The notes under the pieces are model-generated. The model was not told the DNA's origin, ran no database searches, and was given only the letters and a program-made list of their open reading frames with translations. The translations under genes and the position numbers were made by a program. This document shows, one piece after another, positions 27,459 through 37,017 of a stretch of 64,000 nucleotides of DNA (position 1 is the stretch's first letter; every line of letters starts with the position of its first letter). Source of the stretch: Hahella sp. HN01. GTDB lineage: Bacteria; Pseudomonadota; Gammaproteobacteria; Pseudomonadales; Oleiphilaceae. The DNA lies in contig NZ_JAHMIN010000009.1 of assembly GCF_018986435.1 (NCBI RefSeq), positions 89,963-153,962 on the forward strand. Reading direction: 5' to 3'.

Positions 27459-28721
27459 TCAGACGTTAAAAGAATGAGCGAGCTTCTTCGCCACTAACTG
27501 ATTTTTCAGCTTCACGTAATCCGGCACGCCGTTTTTGTAAGGCGGGTAGGACTCGCCCTGAATCAATGGCTGCAGGTAGCGGCGCGCTGCTTCAGTAATG
27601 CCGAAACCATCCTCGGTGATGAATTCTTTCGGCATTTTCTTTTCCACGTTGGCGATCTTCGCCAGAGGCGCTTCGCCAATCGACCACTTATAGGGGCTGT
27701 CCTGCTCCCTCACAATGACCGGCATGACCGCATTTTTACCCGCCAGGGCCAGATCCACGGCGGCTTTGCCTACGGCGTAGGCCTGATCCAGGTCGGTGGC
27801 GGAAGAGATGTGGCGGGCGGAGCGCTGCAGATAGTCCGCTACCGCCCAATGGTATTTATAGCCCAGCTCGCTTTTGATCATATTGGCGATGAACGGCGCC
27901 ACGCCGCCCAATTGCGTGTGCCCGAAAGCATCGGTGACGCCAGCGTCGGACAGGAAACGCCCGTCCGCATATTGCGCGCCTTCCGATACCACGATGGCGC
28001 AAAAACCGTCGCGCTTGACCACTTCATCCACGCGTCTGAGAAAGCTGGCTTTATCAAATGGCGTTTCCGGGAACAGGATAATCTGCGGCGCCCCGCCTTC
28101 TTCGCGCTGCGCCAGTCCCGCTGCCGCCGCAATCCAGCCGGCGTGACGCCCCATTACTTCCATGACGAATATTTTGGTGGAGGACTCGCACATGGATTGG
28201 ATATCCAGGGAGGCTTCCATAATCGAGGTGGAGATATATTTGGCGACGGAGCCGAACCCAGGACAGCAGTCGGTGATAGGCAGGTCGTTGTCGACGGTTT
28301 TGGGGATGCCGATGCTGATGATCGGGTAACCCAGCTGCTCGCTGATCTGAGAGACTTTGTAGGCGGTATCGGAGGAATCGTTGCCGCCGTTATAGAAGAA
28401 GTAGCCGATATTGTGAGCCTTGAAGACTTCGATCAGGCGCTCATATTCAGCTTTGTGGGTTTTGATGTCTTTCAGCTTGTAGCGGCAAGAGCCGAAAGCG
28501 CCGCCGGGAGTATGTTTCAGCGCGGCGATGTCCGCGTCGCTCTCCAGGCTGGTGTCGATCAATTCTTCACGCAATGCGCCGATAATGCCGTTGTGGCCAG
28601 CGTAAACTTTGCCGATTTTATCGGAATGGGCGCGCGCTGTTTCCAGTACGCCACAGGCAGAAGCGTTGATGACCGAGGTCACACCGCCGGACTGCGCATA
28701 AAACGCGTTTTTAACCGTCAT
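27459..28721 (-). CDS. pfp: Pyrophosphate-dependent 6-phosphofructokinase
   Basis: A 420-residue phosphofructokinase, larger than E. coli PfkA (320). Donor-site residues point to pyrophosphate, not ATP: GGNDS where ATP enzymes have GGDGS, and PKTVDND where ATP enzymes have PGTIDND; the Lys of PKT is the mark of PPi enzymes. The fructose-6-phosphate site is seen in MEVMGRHAGWIA and the active-site Asp in TVDNDLP. PPi enzymes of this length occur in methylotrophs and marine gammaproteobacteria and catalyze a reversible step of glycolysis. It is a single gene with a strong terminator. Confidence 0.88.
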   Translation of the reverse strand: MTVKNAFYAQSGGVTSVINASACGVLETARAHSDKIGKVYAGHNGIIGALREELIDTSLESDADIAALKHTPGGAFGSCRYKLKDIKTHKAEYERLIEVFKAHNIGYFFYNGGNDSSDTAYKVSQISEQLGYPIISIGIPKTVDNDLPITDCCPGFGSVAKYISTSIMEASLDIQSMCESSTKIFVMEVMGRHAGWIAAAAGLAQREEGGAPQIILFPETPFDKASFLRRVDEVVKRDGFCAIVVSEGAQYADGRFLSDAGVTDAFGHTQLGGVAPFIANMIKSELGYKYHWAVADYLQRSARHISSATDLDQAYAVGKAAVDLALAGKNAVMPVIVREQDSPYKWSIGEAPLAKIANVEKKMPKEFITEDGFGITEAARRYLQPLIQGESYPPYKNGVPDYVKLKNQLVAKKLAHSFNV

Positions 28722-29190
28722 ATTCGTTGTCGCCTCTCGTCGTCTTATGGGCGCGAATCATACGCGAGTTTAATGCCATTTTCATGTCCCTTTACAGGCG
28801 CTGACGGGCGTTTGACCGGGTAGTCAACTAACCAACGCCGGGCGTTTGGCGTGCAAATTCGCCTGCGTTTTATCACTTTGCCTGCAAAGCAGGGCATGTT
28901 ATTTGGAGCAACCGGTGATTCAGGATTGCGTAATCAATGAGCTGCTCGCCTGCCTTTGCCAACCGCGCTTGGAACGGATTTTCTTAAATTTACTCAATAC
29001 ATAGGGCCATTTCCGGTCCGACGCTGGCGCTTAGGGAACCCGTCAGTAATAATTGACCGATATGCGCCTGAAGCTCAGTTTTCTGACGTTCAATTCGCAA
29101 TCTGCGCCAAACAGACCGCCTGCGTGGGCGGCCGGACGGATGAGACACTGATTCTTTTCACTGATTAAAAGATAGCGATTAGCAAGAAAC
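28722..29190. other. Divergent region between the phosphofructokinase gene and mpl
   Basis: About 470 bases. The 10-mer CGGGCGTTTG occurs twice, at 28805-28814 and 28839-28848 (34-base offset), a possible operator pair. I see no gene or RNA structure; the mpl promoter must lie near the right end. Confidence 0.5.
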
Positions 29191-30564
29191 ATGCATGTAC
29201 ACATACTAGGCATTTGCGGGACTTTCATGGGTAGCCTGGCGTTGCTCGCCAAGGAAATGGGATACAAGGTCAGCGGGTCCGACAAAAATGTATATCCTCC
29301 CATGAGCACTCAGCTGATGGCGCAGGGAATAGAGTTGCGCGAAGGGTATGACCCCTCCCACCTTGATCCCAAACCCGACCTTATTATTGTCGGTAATGCC
29401 ATGAGCCGGGGTAATCCGCTGGTGGAGTATGTTCTGGATAAGGGGCTGCCTTACACCAGCGGCCCACAATGGCTGGCGGAGCACGTGTTGCAGGAGCGCT
29501 GGGTATTGGCGGTGGCTGGCACTCACGGTAAAACCACCACCACCAGCATGCTGGCCTGGGTGCTGGAGCAGGCCGGTCTGGCGCCGGGCTTTCTGATCGG
29601 CGGCGTTTCCCAGGGATTTGATGTCTCCGCCAGACTGGGCGATACCTCCTTTTTCGTCATCGAGGCGGACGAATACGACAGCGCTTTCTTCGACAAGCGC
29701 TCCAAGTTTATTCATTACCGTCCGCGCACCCTGATCATCAACAACATGGAGTTTGATCACGCGGATATCTTCCGCGATCTCGGCGATATACAGCGCCAGT
29801 TTCACCATGTCGTGCGCACCGTGCCGCGCCAGGGGCTGGTGATTACGCCTACGCAGACGCCCGCTGTTGAGGAAACGCTGGCGATGGGATTGTGGTCGCC
29901 GCGGCAGACATTCTCTTTGAGCGATGATCAAGCGGACATTCGGGTGGAGTGTCTGATAGAAGACGGCAGCCGTTTCGAAGTGTTTTTAAACGACGAGTCA
30001 TGCGGCGTCGTGGAGTGGGGCATGAGCGGCGCTCACAACGTACAGAATGCGTTGGCGACCTTGCTGGCCGCCCGTCATATTGGCATTCGGCCGCAAAACG
30101 CGATTCCTGCGCTGTCCGATTTTCCCGGGGTTAAACGCCGCCTGGAAAAACTGGGCGAGCGCAACGGCGTGGTTGCCTACGACGACTTCGCTCATCATCC
30201 CACTGCGATTCAACTGACGTTGGAAGGACTGCGCAAACGGGTTGGCGATGCGCCGATCTGGGCGGTCATCGAGCCGCGTTCCAATACTATGAAAATGGGC
30301 GTGCATCGGGACACTTTGTTGGCGTCTGCGGAGCTGGCGGATCACGTGATCTGGGCCAATCTGGATAGCTACGAATGGCTTGATGAAGCGGTGCGTAATG
30401 CGTCGCCCAAGCACCAGTGTGTGGGCAGTGTTGACGAAATCACCCGTTTGCTTGCCGACGTGAAAGGTCCCGCACATATTGTCCTCATGAGCAATGGCGG
30501 TTTCGCGGGATTACCTGCGAAACTGAAAAGCCTGCTCGCCGAAGAAGAGGCGGTGTCGTCGTGA
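29191..30564 (+). CDS. mpl: UDP-N-acetylmuramate:L-alanyl-gamma-D-glutamyl-meso-diaminopimelate ligase
   Basis: A 457-residue Mur ligase that joins recycled murein tripeptide to UDP-MurNAc. The opening [31 protein letters not shown] is typical of Mpl. The ATP site [13 protein letters not shown] is near residue 109, the central domain has [18 protein letters not shown], and the C-terminal domain [13 protein letters not shown]. Length matches E. coli Mpl (457). The gene overlaps ubiX by four bases. Confidence 0.95.
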   Translation: MHVHILGICGTFMGSLALLAKEMGYKVSGSDKNVYPPMSTQLMAQGIELREGYDPSHLDPKPDLIIVGNAMSRGNPLVEYVLDKGLPYTSGPQWLAEHVLQERWVLAVAGTHGKTTTTSMLAWVLEQAGLAPGFLIGGVSQGFDVSARLGDTSFFVIEADEYDSAFFDKRSKFIHYRPRTLIINNMEFDHADIFRDLGDIQRQFHHVVRTVPRQGLVITPTQTPAVEETLAMGLWSPRQTFSLSDDQADIRVECLIEDGSRFEVFLNDESCGVVEWGMSGAHNVQNALATLLAARHIGIRPQNAIPALSDFPGVKRRLEKLGERNGVVAYDDFAHHPTAIQLTLEGLRKRVGDAPIWAVIEPRSNTMKMGVHRDTLLASAELADHVIWANLDSYEWLDEAVRNASPKHQCVGSVDEITRLLADVKGPAHIVLMSNGGFAGLPAKLKSLLAEEEAVSS

Positions 30565-31199
30565 CGTTCAAGGAGCCGATTACCATTGCGATTACCGGCG
30601 CCTCCGGCTTTCAGTACGGCTGGCGTTTGTTGCAGGTGTTGCTGCAAAAGCATCATCAGGTTTATTTGATGGTGTCGAAGGCGGCCTATGTGGTCGCCAG
30701 TGTGGAAGCCGATATCAAGCTGCCCGGTCAGGCGGCGAAGCTGGAGCAGACGTTGACTGAAGAGTTTGACGCAGCGCCAGGCCAGCTGCGCGTATTTGGG
30801 AAAGAGGACTGGATGTCTCCCGTGGCTTCCGGCTCAGGCTCTCCAGCGAGAATGGTGGTCTGTCCCTGTAGTACGGGAACCCTGTCCGCCGTGGCCACTG
30901 GTGCGAGTAATAATCTGATTGAGCGCGCTGCGGACGTTGTGTTGAAGGAGCGTAAGCAACTGATTCTGGTGCCGAGAGAAAGCCCGTACTCCACGGTGCA
31001 ACTGGAAAACATGCTGAAGCTATCGCAAATGGGCGTCACGATTATGCCTGCATCTCCCGGTTTTTATCACAAGCCGGCGTCTGTGGAGCAGATGATCGAC
31101 TTCATCGTCGCCCGCATTCTGAATCATCTCGGCATTGACCAGGATCTGACTCCGGCGTGGGGCAGGGCCTCCTCGACTCCCGGCGACGACGAATCCTGA
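30561..31199 (+). CDS. ubiX: Flavin prenyltransferase UbiX
   Basis: A 212-residue enzyme making the prenylated FMN used by the UbiD decarboxylase in ubiquinone synthesis. The FMN-binding [16 protein letters not shown] start (about 12-27), the [29 protein letters not shown] core (about 94-122) and [19 protein letters not shown] (about 133-151) are all typical. It is translationally coupled to mpl. ubiD is not in the window. Confidence 0.94.
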   Translation: MTFKEPITIAITGASGFQYGWRLLQVLLQKHHQVYLMVSKAAYVVASVEADIKLPGQAAKLEQTLTEEFDAAPGQLRVFGKEDWMSPVASGSGSPARMVVCPCSTGTLSAVATGASNNLIERAADVVLKERKQLILVPRESPYSTVQLENMLKLSQMGVTIMPASPGFYHKPASVEQMIDFIVARILNHLGIDQDLTPAWGRASSTPGDDES

Positions 31200-31247
31200 T
31201 CTGACGTCGTCCGCCTGTCTTAAAAATCAAATATTGCGAGCAGCATT

Positions 31248-32009
31248 ATGAGTATTGATTGGAACGTGACTCCCGCCGCAATCTGGCGACAATTCAAAGG
31301 CAACCTGCGCGCCGTACGTGAAATTGACCCTGTGCGTTTTGATGAGCTATTGAACGTAGATCGTCAGAAAACGGCCTTGCAGCGCAATACGGAGCGCTTT
31401 CTGGCGGGTAAACCGGCTAACAACGCTTTGTTATGGGGCTCTCGCGGCACAGGCAAGTCGTCACTGATCAAGGCTATGTTGAATGAATATTTCCCTCAGG
31501 GATTGCGCGTCATTGAAGTCGACAAAGACGATTTGATTTATCTGCCGGAAATTGTCGATGAAGTACGCGACCTGCCTCAGCGCTTCATTATTTTTTGCGA
31601 TGATTTGTCATTCGAAGCGGGGGAGAAAACCTATAAGGTTCTGAAAAGCGTACTGGAAGGTTCTATTGAACTGCCGCCGAAAAACGTGCTGATCTACGCG
31701 ACCTCCAATCGTCGTCATTTGATGCCTGAGTACATGTCGGAAAACCTGGAGACCAAGCTGGTCAACAATGAGATTCACCAGGGGGATTCGGTGGAGGAGA
31801 AAGTCTCGCTGTCGGATCGTTTTGGCTTGTGGCTCTCTTTTTATCCGTTCAACCAGGACAGTTATCTGGATATTATCGATCACTATTTTCATGACTACAC
31901 GGGCGACCGCGAGGCGCTGCACAGGCTGGCGATTCAGTTCGCCACCTCCAGAGGCGGCCGTAGCGGTCGCGTGGCGTTTCAATTCTACAAACAACATAGC
32001 GAAAATTAG
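31248..32009 (+). CDS. DUF815-family AAA+ ATPase
   Basis: A 253-residue ATPase of the DUF815 family. Walker A WGSRGTGKSSLIKA is near residues 63-76, Walker B RFIIFCDDLSFEAGE near 110-124, and sensor-like VLIYATSNRRHLMPEY near 145-160. Family members are widespread in proteobacteria and their role is not settled. It lies between ubiX and the ydbH group with short gaps; its stop is three bases from the ydbH start, so it is probably in the same transcript. Confidence 0.88.
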   Translation: MSIDWNVTPAAIWRQFKGNLRAVREIDPVRFDELLNVDRQKTALQRNTERFLAGKPANNALLWGSRGTGKSSLIKAMLNEYFPQGLRVIEVDKDDLIYLPEIVDEVRDLPQRFIIFCDDLSFEAGEKTYKVLKSVLEGSIELPPKNVLIYATSNRRHLMPEYMSENLETKLVNNEIHQGDSVEEKVSLSDRFGLWLSFYPFNQDSYLDIIDHYFHDYTGDREALHRLAIQFATSRGGRSGRVAFQFYKQHSEN

Positions 32010-32012
32010 TCG

Positions 32013-34502
32013 ATGACGTGGCGCAAGCGGCTGGCGTGGGGCGGTCTTATCACCTTGCTGACGCTCTGTATTTTGACGGGAGTGGCCTGGTGGTTTGCGC
32101 CGCAGTGGTTGCCGCCTCTGGCGCAGGAGCTGGCGGGCCGCGCAGGCGTCGACATCCGCAAGCTGGAAATTGGACGTCCCGGCTGGGGAGGCTGGCGCTT
32201 GCGGGAGGTCGAACTTGGCCTGGATGGCGGAGCCATCGTCTACGGGGAAAACGTCAAAATCGGCTGGCGCTGTTGCCAAAAAATTGAACAATCACTGACT
32301 GCGAAAGCGCAACGGATTGTCTATACGCCAGCGGAGAAAAGCACTGCGGAGTCGAGCGCGCCGGTGGCGGTGAGCGCCTTGTTATACAGCGTGGCGCAAC
32401 GTATTCCCTTTATCACGGTTGAGGTGGAGCAGCTGGAAACACAGGCTGGCGACCAGACGCTGACCGCCAGCCTGTCTCTGGAGCGGACGCTGGAAGGGCT
32501 GGATCTGCAGGCTCAAACCCAGTATCAGGATGCGCCATTGGCCGTGTCGTTAAACTGGGTGGCGCCTACGTCACTCTCTCTCAGTCTGGCGAGCGATCAA
32601 CGCATGACGCTTAGCGCCAAGGGAGAGTTGGGCGATGACGGCGTCTGGCGTTTTAGCGGGGAACATTCTGCGGATTGGGCGGCGTTCCTCGCCGCCATTC
32701 GAATGCCGCAAGAGTCCATTACCTCACTGCAGACTTCCGGCGCGCTACAGCTGATGTTTCCAGATGTCATTGGCGGCGCTCCCTGGTCGTTCAGCATCAA
32801 GCCCAAGTTCCAAACGCAACTGGCGCAGCAGGATATCAAGATTTCCGGTGAAACGAATATTGAGCTTAATGGCGTGATGACTCCAGAAACCGCGGTGATC
32901 CAGCCATCGACGGTTCTAGTCAATGTGCCGCAATGGCCTGAGTCCGCGCCATCGCTGCCTTCGACATGGCAGGTAAGCGTGCTGGAAGCGGTGCGCTGTG
33001 AACATCTATCTGCGGAGCCGAGTTGTCCTGGCGCACTGAAACTGGAGTTGCACTCCAAACCAGCGTCGGACATGGAGCCGCAGCTCAATGCCAAGGCGTC
33101 GCTGCAATACGCCGCAGCGACAAAGACTGTGGCCGCGGTGCTGCAAACCGATGCAACCCTGACCGATCCCAAATACCCGCAAAAAGTAGAGCTGACGCTG
33201 GATGGGCAAGTTAAGTTGGGGACAGAAATTCAGGTGAACCTTAAAAAAGGCGCTCGTATCGCTTGGAGCGGCTGGTCGCTTCAAGACGCGTCAATGGAGC
33301 TCAAGGACGGAAACATCGAGCTTGGGAAGACGGCTCTGTCGATGAATACGGGAGCGTCGGGGCAGGGTAAGCCCGCATTTTCCTGGAGCTTAACTACGGA
33401 TGCTAAAGCCAAAGTCAGCCTGTCTCACAAGGGGCAAAATGCGGAAGTGAACTTGGTGGGCAGGGTGAAAGCGGATGACAAACGTATCGCGCTGGATAAA
33501 GGACAGTTGAGCGCATTGGGACTGAGCAGCCCGATCGAAGTGATATACCGGACTGCGGAAAATAAAGGTTGGCTGTCTTACGATGTCGAAGGCAAATTAG
33601 CGAACTTCAACTTTATTAAATCCTATATCGCCGCTTTTCCCGAAGCATTGACGATCAGTCTTGGCAAAGTCTCCGCCAGCGGCGCCCTGAACTGGTCAAT
33701 GAAAGACGCTTTGGCGATTGATGGGCGCTCGAATGTCGCGCTGTCCAATTGGGGAGCGACCTACGAAGAAATTAAAGCGAAAGGCGTTAGTCTGACCTCG
33801 GATGTGCAATTCACCGGACAGGCGGCTTCCTTTACTCAGCCGCTGCGCCTCACTGTCGCCTCGGTTGAGGCGGCGGATATGTTGCAGACCAGCGATGCGG
33901 CGGCGGAGGTTTCCGGTCGTGTGGAATACGCCAAGGGGCTCACATGCGACCTGCAGTTGGACCGCGCCTCCATCGGGCTTTTTGACGGCAAAGCGAGGCT
34001 GGTGCAACCGGCGAAAGTACAATGCCCGTTGACCCACTCCGACTTTTGGGTGGAAGTCTCCAATCTGGACCTGGGTAAGCTGGTTGCGCTGGAGAGCGAT
34101 AAAATCAAGGCCAGCGGCCGCATTGCCGGTCTGTTGCCGATCACCATAAAGGACGGCGGCGTCATCGCCAATAATGGCCGGATCGCCGCCCAGTCGTCCG
34201 GTTCGATAAATCTGGTGGATGTGGACTACTGGCGGGCGCTCAGCGCCGCCAATCCCAGTTTGCAGTTTGCTGTCGATGCGCTGGAGAACTTTAACTACAA
34301 TTCTCTGGTCAGCCGGGTGGATTACCAACAAAATGGCGTTCTGCTGTTTGATATTGAGCTGGCGGGAAGGAGCGCGAATAAACGCTACTCCGGCGCTCCT
34401 ATCGCGCTGAACGTGAATCTGCAAACCAATATTATTGATAATCTGCGGAGCATTTTGGTCCCTGGCTCTATTCAGAAAAAGTTGGAAAAAGGGACTTATT
34501 AA
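32013..34502 (+). CDS. ydbH: YdbH-family intermembrane lipid-transport bridge protein
   Basis: An 829-residue AsmA-like protein anchored by one N-terminal membrane helix (about 7-29) with a long beta-rich periplasmic body. E. coli YdbH, together with TamB and YhdP, carries phospholipids from the inner to the outer membrane. The C-terminal part (ISLVDVDYWRALSAANPSLQFAVDALENF ... VNLQTNIIDNLRSILVPGSIQKKLEKG) is the conserved YdbH region. The order ydbH-ynbE-ydbL supports the call. Confidence 0.88.
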   Translation: MTWRKRLAWGGLITLLTLCILTGVAWWFAPQWLPPLAQELAGRAGVDIRKLEIGRPGWGGWRLREVELGLDGGAIVYGENVKIGWRCCQKIEQSLTAKAQRIVYTPAEKSTAESSAPVAVSALLYSVAQRIPFITVEVEQLETQAGDQTLTASLSLERTLEGLDLQAQTQYQDAPLAVSLNWVAPTSLSLSLASDQRMTLSAKGELGDDGVWRFSGEHSADWAAFLAAIRMPQESITSLQTSGALQLMFPDVIGGAPWSFSIKPKFQTQLAQQDIKISGETNIELNGVMTPETAVIQPSTVLVNVPQWPESAPSLPSTWQVSVLEAVRCEHLSAEPSCPGALKLELHSKPASDMEPQLNAKASLQYAAATKTVAAVLQTDATLTDPKYPQKVELTLDGQVKLGTEIQVNLKKGARIAWSGWSLQDASMELKDGNIELGKTALSMNTGASGQGKPAFSWSLTTDAKAKVSLSHKGQNAEVNLVGRVKADDKRIALDKGQLSALGLSSPIEVIYRTAENKGWLSYDVEGKLANFNFIKSYIAAFPEALTISLGKVSASGALNWSMKDALAIDGRSNVALSNWGATYEEIKAKGVSLTSDVQFTGQAASFTQPLRLTVASVEAADMLQTSDAAAEVSGRVEYAKGLTCDLQLDRASIGLFDGKARLVQPAKVQCPLTHSDFWVEVSNLDLGKLVALESDKIKASGRIAGLLPITIKDGGVIANNGRIAAQSSGSINLVDVDYWRALSAANPSLQFAVDALENFNYNSLVSRVDYQQNGVLLFDIELAGRSANKRYSGAPIALNVNLQTNIIDNLRSILVPGSIQKKLEKGTY

Positions 34503-34576
34503 CCGTGGCGGCAGTTCAGTTTATGTTCAGCTACGGTTGCTATAGTTAACTGAAGTAAATAAGGCTTAGTTATTTG

Positions 34577-34768
34577 ATGAATACTAAAAACTCAATATTG
34601 TGTGCGTTATGCTTACCGCTTATCGTCGCATGCGCTCCAAGGGTTGAAGTGGCGGTGCCTGACAAGCCCATCACGATTAACCTCAATGTAAAAATTGAGC
34701 ATGAGATCAGGGTGAAGGTTGAGAAGGATCTCGAGAAGCTCTTCTCCGAAGAAGATGATTTGTTCTAA
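34577..34768 (+). CDS. ynbE: YnbE-family outer-membrane lipoprotein
   Basis: A 63-residue lipoprotein with signal and lipobox LIVAC (Cys near 20), followed by VAVPDKPITINLNVKIEHEIRVKVEKDLEKLF, the single beta strand and short helix typical of YnbE. In E. coli YnbE extends the YdbH bridge at the outer membrane. The ATG at 34577 follows an in-frame TTG with a poorer site. Confidence 0.9.
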   Translation: MNTKNSILCALCLPLIVACAPRVEVAVPDKPITINLNVKIEHEIRVKVEKDLEKLFSEEDDLF

Positions 34769-34845
34769 GCAGCGCCCCTACGTTGCGATAAAAGTAACCA
34801 AACGACCGCATACCTGTGTGTAGAGGCGCGAGAGAGGATTTCTGT

Positions 34846-35172
34846 ATGAAAAAGATCATTCTGGCTTTATTTTGTAGTCTGTTTGTCAGCATGCCCGTGT
34901 GGGCGTTGGATTTAGACGAGGCCAAAGCGAAAGGCTTGGTCGGCGAGCAGGCTGACGGCTATCTGGGCGCAGTCAAATCTGGCGCGGAGGTCAACGCGCT
35001 GGTATCGGAAACCAACGATAAACGCAGCAAGAAGTACGCAAAAATTGCTGCGGAGCGCGGCATCTCTGTAGACGAAGTCGGCAAACTAGCCGGTAAGTTG
35101 CTCATAGAGAAAGCCGGCCCTAAAGATTACGTTAAAGGTTCCGGCGGCTGGGTAATGAAAGAGCAGCTTTAA
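34846..35172 (+). CDS. ydbL: YdbL-family periplasmic protein (DUF1318)
   Basis: A 108-residue exported protein: signal peptide to about residue 20 (SMPVWA), then DLDEAKAKGLVGEQADGYLGAVK and NDKRSKKYAKIAAERGISVDEVGKLAG, the hallmark of DUF1318. YdbL regulates YdbH-YnbE assembly in E. coli. I start at the ATG at 34846 with AGAGGA upstream. Last gene of the set. Confidence 0.9.
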   Translation: MKKIILALFCSLFVSMPVWALDLDEAKAKGLVGEQADGYLGAVKSGAEVNALVSETNDKRSKKYAKIAAERGISVDEVGKLAGKLLIEKAGPKDYVKGSGGWVMKEQL

Positions 35173-35182
35173 TCACCCCGCA

Positions 35183-35219
35183 AGGGAAATAGCGGCGACA
35201 TGCATCCCTCTATTTCCCT
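35183..35219. terminator. Hairpin between ydbL and the HugZ-like gene
   Basis: Perfect 10-bp arms AGGGAAATAG (35183-35192) and CTATTTCCCT (35210-35219) with a 17-base loop. The right arm includes the stop codon of the minus-strand gene. No strong T tract, so it may end both convergent messages only partly. Confidence 0.5.
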
Positions 35220-35701
35220 GTTATTTGCTGGAGCTGGTTAAACGTTTTATCCGTCACGGTATACGCGGCTCCAAATCCTTTCACAAAACGACCGCTGGTG
35301 ATCTCCAGCCTCAATAAGCTAAAGTCCGGCAGTTGACGCAGCATGGCGATAGTCGGGCCGAATTTGTCGGCGAACCTGTCGAGCATGGCTTCATAGTCCT
35401 GACTATCACGACCGACTTCTAACACTGCGCATCGCAGAATCAACCTCAATCTGGCGAAGAGATTCCGGCTTGCCTGCTCCTCCTCTATAAACAGCAAACT
35501 CGCGACGGGGGTTGTCTTCAGATAGGCTGTATGAGGCGCCAGCGCGCTGACGTAGATGTAAAAGTCTCCATCCTGTCTGACGAATGGGGCATAGCTCGCC
35601 AAAGGCTCGTTGTTCTCATTGACGCAGGCGAACTGCACCGTCTTAAAGCGTTCGATCAGCGCCTCTATTTCCGCCCTCAGCGATTCCGTTTCTGTTGACA
35701 A
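35210..35701 (-). CDS. HugZ/HutZ-like flavin-binding-fold protein, short form
   Basis: A 163-residue split-barrel protein of the pyridoxamine-phosphate-oxidase-like superfamily. VQFACVNENNEPLASYAPFVRQDGDFYIYVSALAPHTAYLKTTPVASLLFIEEE and SGRFVKGFGAAYTV fit the HugZ/HutZ branch linked to heme use. It ends soon after the barrel and lacks the C-terminal His-containing extension of heme-degrading HutZ, so heme breakdown is doubtful. Starts at a TTG with AGGAAG upstream. Confidence 0.8.
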   Translation of the reverse strand: MSTETESLRAEIEALIERFKTVQFACVNENNEPLASYAPFVRQDGDFYIYVSALAPHTAYLKTTPVASLLFIEEEQASRNLFARLRLILRCAVLEVGRDSQDYEAMLDRFADKFGPTIAMLRQLPDFSLLRLEITSGRFVKGFGAAYTVTDKTFNQLQQITGK

Positions 35702-35880
35702 GTCCGTCTTCCTCTTCGCGTTAATCCAACGAGTCAGGCGTTTCGCTCGATCGCGAACTGTCTGTTTTCGTCAGTCAAAATGAAACTTTTCGTTATTGGT
35801 GGGTCCTGGCGTAATTGCGACACTGAATCCATATTCACACCATGGAAAACCTCCTCACAGAATAACAACAGGAGACGGTC

Positions 35881-37017
35881 ATGATACCGAGAGCACTTTT
35901 CGATAGCGACCTGGAACAGTTCAGAGATTCCTTCCGCAAGTTTTTGGAAAAAGAAGCGGCCCCTTTTCATTTGCAGTGGGAAAAAGACGGGCAGGTGGAT
36001 CGCGGCCTTTGGAACAAGGCGGGAGAGATGGGATATTTATGCCCGACGATGCCGGAGGAATACGGCGGCTCTGGCGTGGACTTTCGCTTCAGCGCAGTGA
36101 TTTCCGAAGAGATTTCCCATTTGGGATTATCCGGCATTGGTTTCGGACTGCACTCGGATATTGTGGCCCCCTATATTCTTCACTATGGAACCGAGCCACA
36201 GAAGAAAAACTACCTCTCCAAAATGGCGACTGGGGAGATGGTGTCCGCCATCGCAATGACGGAGCCCGGCGCAGGCTCAGATCTACAGGGCGTGAAAACC
36301 ACCGCGGTTAAAAACGGGGATCATTACGTCCTGAACGGCTCGAAAACCTTCATCACCAACGGACAACATGCGGATGTCGTGATTGTGGTCGCCAAGACCG
36401 ATCCCAAAGAGGGCGCCAAAGGCACAAGTCTGTTTTTGGTGGAGAGTAACTGGAAGGGGTTCAGCAAGGGCAAGAATCTGGAAAAAGTGGGCATGAAAGC
36501 TCAGGATACTTCTGAGCTGTTCTTTCAGGATGTCATTGTTCCGGCGGAAAATCTGTTAGGCGCTGAAAACAGCGGGTTTATCGCCCTGATGCAGGAACTA
36601 CCTCAAGAGAGGCTATTGGTAGGCATCACCGCAATCTCCGCCTGTGAAGCGGCGCTCGACCTGACCATCAAATACTGCAAGGAACGCAACGCCTTCGGTA
36701 AACCACTAATGGCGTTTCAAAACACCCGCTTCAAACTCGCCGAGCTAAAAGCGGAAGTCACAGCAGGCCGGGTCTTCCTGGACCGCTGCCTGGAACTCCA
36801 TCTCGACAAAAAACTCGACGTACCCACCGCCGCCATGCTCAAACAGTGGTCCACCGACCTGCAATGCAAAGTCATGGACGAATGCGTCCAACTCCACGGC
36901 GGCTACGGCTACATGTGGGAATACCCCATCGCCCGCGCCTGGGCCGACTCGCGAGTCCAAAAAATCTACGCCGGCACGAATGAGATCATGAAAGAGATAG
37001 TGGCTCGGTCTTTGTGA
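35881..37017 (+). CDS. Acyl-CoA dehydrogenase, long-chain type
   Basis: A 378-residue flavoenzyme of fatty-acid beta-oxidation. FAD/substrate motifs: AIAMTEPGAGSDL (about 122-134) and LNGSKTFITNGQHADV. The C-terminal segment IYAGTNEIM has Ala where short- and medium-chain enzymes have the catalytic Glu; instead Glu256 in ISACEAAL matches the alternative base of long-chain (ACADL) and isovaleryl enzymes. CVQLHGGYGYMWEYPIARAWADSRVQ also closely resembles ACADL. AGGAG precedes the ATG. No other beta-oxidation genes adjoin it. Confidence 0.93.
   Translation: MIPRALFDSDLEQFRDSFRKFLEKEAAPFHLQWEKDGQVDRGLWNKAGEMGYLCPTMPEEYGGSGVDFRFSAVISEEISHLGLSGIGFGLHSDIVAPYILHYGTEPQKKNYLSKMATGEMVSAIAMTEPGAGSDLQGVKTTAVKNGDHYVLNGSKTFITNGQHADVVIVVAKTDPKEGAKGTSLFLVESNWKGFSKGKNLEKVGMKAQDTSELFFQDVIVPAENLLGAENSGFIALMQELPQERLLVGITAISACEAALDLTIKYCKERNAFGKPLMAFQNTRFKLAELKAEVTAGRVFLDRCLELHLDKKLDVPTAAMLKQWSTDLQCKVMDECVQLHGGYGYMWEYPIARAWADSRVQKIYAGTNEIMKEIVARSL

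Noticed and set aside
28722-29190. A small gene or tRNA in the gap before mpl
   Set aside because: No frame has a ribosome site with plausible product, and no cloverleaf could be drawn.
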